This document shows, one piece after another, positions 6,812 through 10,502 of a stretch of DNA of 10,502 nt (positions are counted from its first letter, which is position 1; every line of letters begins with the position of its first letter). Source of the stretch: Candidatus Rokuibacteriota bacterium (GTDB lineage Bacteria; Methylomirabilota; Methylomirabilia; Rokubacteriales; CSP1-6); NCBI GenBank assembly GCA_003220195.1, contig QHRT01000009.1:1-10502 (forward strand), written 5' to 3'. The position numbers and the translations under genes are program-made. Below the pieces are notes generated by a model that saw only the letters and a program-made list of their open reading frames with translations, was not told where the DNA came from and searched no databases.

Positions 6812-7357
6812 GTGAGCGAATCGACGAATGGCGGCGCTCCGCGGCTCGTGGTGATCGGTGAGATCGCCCGGCCCCACGGCCTCCGCGGGGAGTTGCGGGT
6901 GAATCCGCTCACCGACCATCCGGAGCGATTCGGCGCGCTCGAGGAATGCGTCGTCTGGGACCGGCCGCGTGACGAGCGGCAGGTGCGGCGCATCCGCGCC
7001 GCGCGAGTTCACGGCACGCAGGTGCTGGTGTCGCTGGCCGGCATCGATTCGATCGAGGCCGCCCAGCCGCTCGTGGGACGGCTGATGGCGGTGCCGGAGT
7101 CGGAGGCTTTGCCGCTCGCGCCAGGGTGGTTCTATCCGTGGCAGATCACGGGAGCGAGGGTGGTCACCGAGGACGGTCGCGAGGTGGGAGCGGTCGTCCG
7201 GATCGATCCGTCGCCGGGACACGATCTCTGGGTCGTGAAGGACGGCGCACGCGAGCACCTGATCCCGGCCGTTCCCGAGATCGTGGTGGACGTCGACATC
7301 GCGAGTGGCCGCGTCGTCATCCGTCCGCCGGACGGGCTGCTGGACCTGGCGCAATGA
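6812..7357 (+). CDS. rimM: Ribosome maturation factor RimM
   Basis: RimM binds S19 and helps late maturation of the 30S head. The protein is 181 residues, usual length. The N-terminal RimM domain shows VVIGEIARPHGLRGELRV and the PLTDHPERF segment; the C-terminal PRC-barrel half contains WFYPWQITGARVV followed by a GREVGAVVRI strand and the HLIPAVPEIV segment. The start is GTG at 6812 with a good ribosome binding site. The end overlaps trmD in an ATGA junction, so the two are translationally coupled, as commonly seen for this pair. Confidence 0.96.
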   Translation: MSESTNGGAPRLVVIGEIARPHGLRGELRVNPLTDHPERFGALEECVVWDRPRDERQVRRIRAARVHGTQVLVSLAGIDSIEAAQPLVGRLMAVPESEALPLAPGWFYPWQITGARVVTEDGREVGAVVRIDPSPGHDLWVVKDGAREHLIPAVPEIVVDVDIASGRVVIRPPDGLLDLAQ

Positions 7358-8148
7358 GAATCGACATCGTCACGCTCTTCCCGTCGATGGTCGAATCGGT
7401 CCTGGCCGAGTCGGTGATCGGCCGCGCGCGGACGCGGGCAATCGTCGACATCCGCGTCGTGAACCTGCGCGATCACGCGCCGGGCAAGCATCGCGTGACC
7501 GACGATTATCAGTTCGGGGGCGGTGGCGGAATGGTGTTGAAGCCGGAGCCGCTGTTCGCGGCGGTCGAGACTCACCGCACTCCCGGCGCGCGTGTGATCC
7601 TGATGGATCCGCGAGGCCGGCGGTTCACGCAGGACGTCGCGCAAGGTCTTTCTCACGAATCGCACTTGATCCTGATCGCCGGCCGCTACGAAGGCGTGGA
7701 CGAGCGCGTGAGCGAAAGTCTGGCCGACGACGCCATCTCGATCGGTGACTACGTATTGACGGGCGGCGAGCTGCCGGCGCTGGTCGTGGCCGACGCGGTC
7801 GTGCGGCTCGTTCCCGGCGTGCTGGGCGACGACTCCGGGGCGGCGCGCGATTCGTTCGCGTGCGGACTGCTCGAGTCACCGCAGTACACACGCCCGGAGG
7901 ACTTCCGCGGCGCGCGCGTGCCGGACGTGTTGCTCTCCGGCGATCACGCGCGAATCGCTCGATGGCGCCGCGTGCAGTCACTCTGGCGCACGTGGCAGAA
8001 GCGTCCGGATTTGCTGGAGACGGCTCATCTCGACGCAGAGGATCGAGCGATTCTGGAAAAATTCAGGCTCGGTGAGATCCCTGACGCTATCGTGTCGTCC
8101 GGTCTTGCAGGTCGAGCGAGCGGTCATCTGACCGATCGCCGTCGCTGA
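7354..8148 (+). CDS. trmD: tRNA (guanine37-N1)-methyltransferase TrmD
   Basis: TrmD methylates N1 of G37 beside the anticodon, preventing +1 frameshifts. It is a homodimeric SPOUT enzyme. The 264-residue product starts MRIDIVTLFPSM and has the conserved FGGGGGMVLKPEP loop, the trefoil-knot segments LILIAGRYEGVDERV and ISIGDYVLTGGELPA, and the catalytic pair Arg151 (AVVRLVPG) and Asp166 (ARDSF), matching Arg154 and Asp169 of the E. coli enzyme. The QYTRPEDFRG motif and the C-terminal helical domain are present. It is slightly longer than usual because of a basic tail after GEIPDAIV with no known role. The ATG overlaps the rimM stop. Confidence 0.97.
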   Translation: MRIDIVTLFPSMVESVLAESVIGRARTRAIVDIRVVNLRDHAPGKHRVTDDYQFGGGGGMVLKPEPLFAAVETHRTPGARVILMDPRGRRFTQDVAQGLSHESHLILIAGRYEGVDERVSESLADDAISIGDYVLTGGELPALVVADAVVRLVPGVLGDDSGAARDSFACGLLESPQYTRPEDFRGARVPDVLLSGDHARIARWRRVQSLWRTWQKRPDLLETAHLDAEDRAILEKFRLGEIPDAIVSSGLAGRASGHLTDRRR

Positions 8149-8154
8149 AGCGTA

Positions 8155-8210
8155 GCGGGCGAAGCCCGCAGAGCGTCGGAAGGGAGCGAATCCCTTCCGA
8201 GAAAATATGG
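8155..8210 (+). repeat. Two-hairpin leader unit A upstream of rplS
   Basis: The first hairpin is GCGGGC (8155-8160), loop GAA, GCCCGC (8164-8169). The second is a perfect 10-bp stem, TCGGAAGGGA (8176-8185) and TCCCTTCCGA (8191-8200), loop GCGAA. The unit ends AATATGG at 8204-8210. It begins six bases after the trmD stop and resembles the unit at 8226-8291 in order, sequence and folding. The two units therefore look like a tandem duplication. No T-run follows either stem. Confidence 0.7.
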
Positions 8211-8225
8211 GGGGAGGCAGGGCGA

Positions 8226-8291
8226 CCGCGGGCCGAAGCCCGCGGAGCCCGTCGGAAGGGGGCGCAGGCCCCTCCGGGGAAAGAGATATGG
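8226..8291 (+). repeat. Two-hairpin leader unit B carrying the rplS start
   Basis: The first hairpin is CCGCGGGC (8226-8233), loop CGAA, GCCCGCGG (8238-8245), two pairs longer than in unit A. The second pairs CGGA-GGGG (8253-8261, with one A bulged) with CCCCTCCG (8269-8276). Compared with unit A, the loop-closing A-T pair has become G-C, an outer T-A pair has become T-G, and one T is lost, giving the bulge. The unit ends ATATGG, whose ATG (8288) is the rplS start, and the strand after the stem (GGGGAAAGAG) supplies its ribosome binding site. Confidence 0.7.
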
Positions 8292-8671
8292 ATGCCATTC
8301 GACTGGTGGAAGCCGCGCAGCTCAAGAGCGACCGAAACGGGTTCGCGCCGGGTGATACGGTCCGCGTGCACGTGCGCGTCATCGAGGGTGAGAAGGAGCG
8401 CACGCAGGTGTTCGAGGGTGTGGTGATCCGCAAGCGCGGCGAGGGCATCAAGGCGTCGTTCACCGTGCGCCGGATCTCGTACGGCGTCGGCGTCGAGCGG
8501 ACGTTCCCGCTGCACTCGCCGCGCATCGACAAGGTCGACGTCGTGCGGTCGAGCCGTGTCCGACGGTCCAAGCTCTATTACCTGCGCGGGCTGGCAGGCA
8601 AGGCGGCGCGACTCAAGGAGCGCCGCGTCACCGTGCCTGCCACCGCCGCCGAGCCGACCACCACGGAATAG
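8288..8671 (+). CDS. rplS: 50S ribosomal protein L19
   Basis: L19 sits at the 30S-50S interface. The chosen ATG at 8288 gives 127 residues, the normal size and N-terminus (MDAIRLVEAAQL). Conserved segments follow: FAPGDTVRVHVRVIEGEKERTQ in two halves, FEGVVIRKRGEGI, SFTVRRISYGVGVERTFPLH, and the basic VRRSKLYYLRGLAGKAARLKERR region. A purine-rich GGGGAAAGAG precedes the start. An in-frame ATG at 8207 would add 27 residues encoded by the hairpin leader; these resemble nothing in L19 and are not included. The duplicated leader suggests post-transcriptional control, as is usual for ribosomal proteins. Confidence 0.97.
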   Translation: MDAIRLVEAAQLKSDRNGFAPGDTVRVHVRVIEGEKERTQVFEGVVIRKRGEGIKASFTVRRISYGVGVERTFPLHSPRIDKVDVVRSSRVRRSKLYYLRGLAGKAARLKERRVTVPATAAEPTTTE

Positions 8672-8688
8672 CCGGCGCGCCGTCTCTC

Positions 8689-9333
8689 GTGACGCCGCCG
8701 CCGTCGGCGCCGTACCGGTTCGAAGGACAGGCCTGGCGATCCGGCGTGTCCCGGATCGCCGGTGTGGATGAAGCGGGACGAGGTCCGCTTGCCGGGCCCG
8801 TCGTCGCCGCGGCGGTGATCGTCGATCCCGCTCGACGCATCCGCGGCGTCGCGGATTCGAAGGTGCTCACGCCGGAACGCCGGGCGGAGCTCTACGACGT
8901 CATCTACGCTCGCGCGCTGGCCGTCGGCGTGGCGATCGTCGATCACGAGACGATCGACCGCATCAACATCCTCGAGGCGACGCGCGTGGCGATGCGCCAG
9001 GCGCTCGCCGCGCTGTCGATCCCACCCGAGCTGGTCATCACGGATTACATCCCAGGCTTGGCGCTTGCGTGTCCGCAACGCAACCTGGTAGACGGTGACG
9101 CACGCTGCGCGAGCGTCGCCGCCGCGTCGATCGTCGCGAAGGTCACCCGCGATCGCCTGATGCTGGAGGCCGACACGAAGTTCCCCGAGTACGGGTTCGC
9201 GCGGCACAAGGGTTACGCGACGCCGGAGCATCTCGCCGCGCTCGATCGCCTGGGCCCCTGCCCGCTCCATCGCCGGACATTTTCCGGCGTCTGGCGTCAG
9301 GGCGAGCTGTTCGTGCTGGAGGACGACGAGTGA
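8689..9333 (+). CDS. rnhB: Ribonuclease HII
   Basis: RNase HII cuts RNA in RNA-DNA hybrids and at single ribonucleotides in DNA. The 214-residue protein has the catalytic acidic set: Asp27 and Glu28 in GVDEAGRGPLAGPV, Asp119 in VITDYI, and Asp137 in DGDARCAS. The DSKVL, SVAAASIVAKVTRD and EYGFARHKGY motifs are present. Two small departures from the family are seen: the usual KGD is DGD, and the DSKKL-like box is DSKVL. The start is GTG at 8689, 17 bases after the rplS stop, without a clear ribosome binding site. Adjacency to rplS is typical. Confidence 0.95.
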   Translation: MTPPPSAPYRFEGQAWRSGVSRIAGVDEAGRGPLAGPVVAAAVIVDPARRIRGVADSKVLTPERRAELYDVIYARALAVGVAIVDHETIDRINILEATRVAMRQALAALSIPPELVITDYIPGLALACPQRNLVDGDARCASVAAASIVAKVTRDRLMLEADTKFPEYGFARHKGYATPEHLAALDRLGPCPLHRRTFSGVWRQGELFVLEDDE

Positions 9334-9546
9334 CGCTGGTGGCGATCATGACGGTGCGGCGCGCCGCTCTCGAATTGTTCCGCACGTTCGAGCGGCACGC
9401 CGCGGCAGTGATGGCGGACGTTCCCCGACGAACAGGCGTTCGCGGCGTATCGAACTGATGATCGGCTCCGCGCATTCGCACATCTTCGCAACGAAGCCGT
9501 CGTGCGCACTGAGGTCCATGTCGGGAAAGACGGCCCGACGTACTGA
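9330..9546 (+). pseudogene. Broken small alpha/beta-barrel (DUF1330-like) gene
   Basis: A reading frame starts with GTG at 9330, overlapping the rnhB stop in a GTGA junction, and encodes MTLVAIMTVRRAALELF, then a helix through AAAVMAD. It then loses sense and stops at 9456-9458. A second frame from about 9421 to a TGA at 9544-9546 encodes FPDEQAFAAYRTDDRL and, near the end, a VVRTEVHV strand before GKDGPTY. The two halves read like the start and end of one roughly 95-residue dimeric barrel protein of the DUF1330 or antibiotic-monooxygenase type, with the central strands (about 24 residues) missing. Frame arithmetic gives a loss of 3n+2 bases, about 68-74, near 9414-9421. The function of such proteins is poorly known. 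Family naming rests on pattern memory and is uncertain; the split frame is seen directly. Confidence 0.6.
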
Positions 9547-9560
9547 CGCGCTGGAGGGTT

Positions 9561-10034
9561 TCAGCGAGACGGCAGGGCTCGAGCCACCGCGCGGATTGCC
9601 TCCACGATGAAGTGATAGCCCGTGCAGCGGCAGAGGTTGCCCGAGATCGCCTCGCGGATCTCGTCGTCGGTCGGGTTCGGATGCTCCTCCAGAAATGCCT
9701 TCGCCGTCAGCAGCATTCCCGGCGTGCAGAAGCCGCACTGGAGACCGTGGTGGTCCCAGAACGCCTGCTGGATCGGATGGAGCGTGTCGCCATCGGCGAG
9801 CCCCTCGACCGTCGCCAGGCGCTCGCCATCCATCTGCACCGCGAGCAGGAGACACGCGCGCACGGGTTGACCATCGTGCAGCACGGTGCACGCGCCGCAC
9901 ACACCGTGCTCGCACCCCACGTGCGTCCCGGTGAGATCACAGTCCTCGCGCAAGAAGTCGACCAGCGTCGTCCGCACCTCGACGGTGCGCTCGTACATCT
10001 CGCCGTTCACGATCACGCGAATGGTGCGCGTCAC
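9561..10034 (-). CDS. coxS: Xanthine/CO dehydrogenase-type [2Fe-2S] small subunit (CoxS-like)
   Basis: This is the iron-sulfur electron-transfer subunit of a molybdenum hydroxylase. It passes electrons from the Mo cofactor in the large subunit to FAD in the medium subunit. The 157-residue protein has the plant-type ferredoxin cluster cysteines Cys41, Cys46, Cys49 (CEHGVCGAC) and Cys61, then the second cluster Cys100, Cys103 (CGFCTPG), Cys135 and Cys137 (CRCTGY). Length and spacing are normal. The GTG start overlaps the upstream medium-subunit stop in a GTGA junction and has a GGAGGA ribosome binding site. The substrate cannot be told from this subunit: CO, aldehydes, purines or other N-heterocycles are all possible. 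Here the gene is last in its operon, converging on the plus-strand cluster with a 14-bp gap. Confidence 0.9.
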   Translation of the reverse strand: MTRTIRVIVNGEMYERTVEVRTTLVDFLREDCDLTGTHVGCEHGVCGACTVLHDGQPVRACLLLAVQMDGERLATVEGLADGDTLHPIQQAFWDHHGLQCGFCTPGMLLTAKAFLEEHPNPTDDEIREAISGNLCRCTGYHFIVEAIRAVARALPSR

Positions 10035-10502
10035 CCGCGATCCTCCTTCACCCGCGCGAAGGCGTCGGTCAGCGCGCGCTCGGTCAACGTGCGGGCGACG
10101 CTCTTGCGATACGCGGCCGAGGCATGCAGATCGGCGTCTGGCGTCAGGCCCTCGCCAGCCAGCGCCGCGGCATCGCGGGCGAGCGCCGCGCCCGGCGCCG
10201 CACCCGCCAGTCGTTGCTCGGCGGCGCGGGCTCGCGCCGGCGTTGGTCCCGCGCCGAAGATGGAAATGCGCACGTCATGGATGCGTCCGGCCGCCAGCGT
10301 GACGAGCGCCAAGACGCCGACCAGCGCGAAGTCACCGTGGCGCCGCGCGACCTCGTGAAATCCCCAGCCGGCGCCGGCCCGAGGGAGCGGCCAGCGCGTC
10401 TCGATCATCAGCTCGTCGCTCCCGAGTGACGTCGTGAGCGGCCCGACAAAGAGGTCGGCCGCGCGAACGTCCCGCACGCCGGCAGAACCGCGCACGCGCG
10501 CG
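10031..10502 (-). CDS. coxM: CO dehydrogenase-type FAD-binding medium subunit (CoxM-like), C-terminal part
   Basis: This is the FAD subunit of the same molybdenum hydroxylase. Only the C-terminal 156 residues are in the window; the frame is open to the right edge, so the GTG near 10495 is internal. Visible family features are the DLFVGPLTTSL segment followed by ELMIETRWP, the GWGFHEVARRHGDFALVGV block typical of the CO-dehydrogenase flavoprotein C-terminal domain, ISIFGAGPTPARA, and the YRKSVARTLTERAL helix near the end. The N-terminal FAD-binding motifs lie outside. It overlaps coxS by four bases. The Mo-binding large subunit is not on the coxS side, so it must lie upstream of coxM or elsewhere. 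Confidence 0.88.
   Translation of the reverse strand, partial: ARVRGSAGVRDVRAADLFVGPLTTSLGSDELMIETRWPLPRAGAGWGFHEVARRHGDFALVGVLALVTLAAGRIHDVRISIFGAGPTPARARAAEQRLAGAAPGAALARDAAALAGEGLTPDADLHASAAYRKSVARTLTERALTDAFARVKEDRG
10041..10046 (-). promoter_or_regulatory. Ribosome binding site for coxS
   Basis: The minus strand reads GGAGGA here, six bases before the GTG at 10034. It lies inside the end of coxM and supports that start. Confidence 0.6.

Noticed and set aside
9547..9560. A bidirectional terminator between the convergent genes
   Set aside because: The 14-base gap shows no stem or T-run.

Overview
This is a GC-rich bacterial window that is almost fully coding. It is dominated by a long run of plus-strand translation and ribosome-biogenesis genes, with part of a molybdenum hydroxylase operon entering from the right on the minus strand. 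Several features suggest a high-GC member of the Terrabacteria side of the tree (Actinobacteria-like or Chloroflexota-like): the priA-def-fmt-rsmB-rpe order, a PriA whose later helicase motifs have decayed, frequent GTG starts, and a CO-dehydrogenase-type CoxM/CoxS pair. The phylum is an inference and cannot be fixed from this window.

Layout. 1-1334 is the 3' part of priA, which begins outside the window. 1322-4759 holds def (broken by an out-of-frame internal deletion), fmt, rsmB and rpe, mostly overlapping or tightly spaced. 4830-9333 holds ffh, rpsP, a KH-domain RNA-binding gene, rimM, trmD, rplS and rnhB, the widely conserved SRP/S16/L19 cluster. 9330-9546 is a short broken gene resembling a small dimeric alpha/beta-barrel (DUF1330-like) protein, also with an out-of-frame internal loss. 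9561-10502 on the minus strand carries the C-terminal half of a CoxM-type FAD subunit and a complete CoxS-type [2Fe-2S] subunit, convergent with the main cluster across a 14-bp gap. No stretch above 300 bases lacks a gene.

Function. Fmt formylates initiator Met-tRNA and Def removes the formyl group from new proteins. RsmB, RimM, TrmD, S16, L19 and the KH protein modify or build the ribosome and tRNA. Ffh targets nascent membrane proteins. PriA and RNase HII act in DNA replication restart and RNA-DNA hybrid removal. Rpe serves the pentose phosphate or Calvin pathways. The Cox-type subunits belong to a separate oxidative-metabolism operon.

No new multi-gene system is visible; the gene content is housekeeping. 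The most interesting signals are non-coding or structural: a tandemly duplicated two-hairpin leader just before rplS with a compensatory base-pair change, a perfect inverted repeat that would mask the ffh ribosome binding site, a possible leaderless promoter at rpe, and two genes with the same kind of internal out-of-frame deletion, which may be real decay or a sequence or assembly error.
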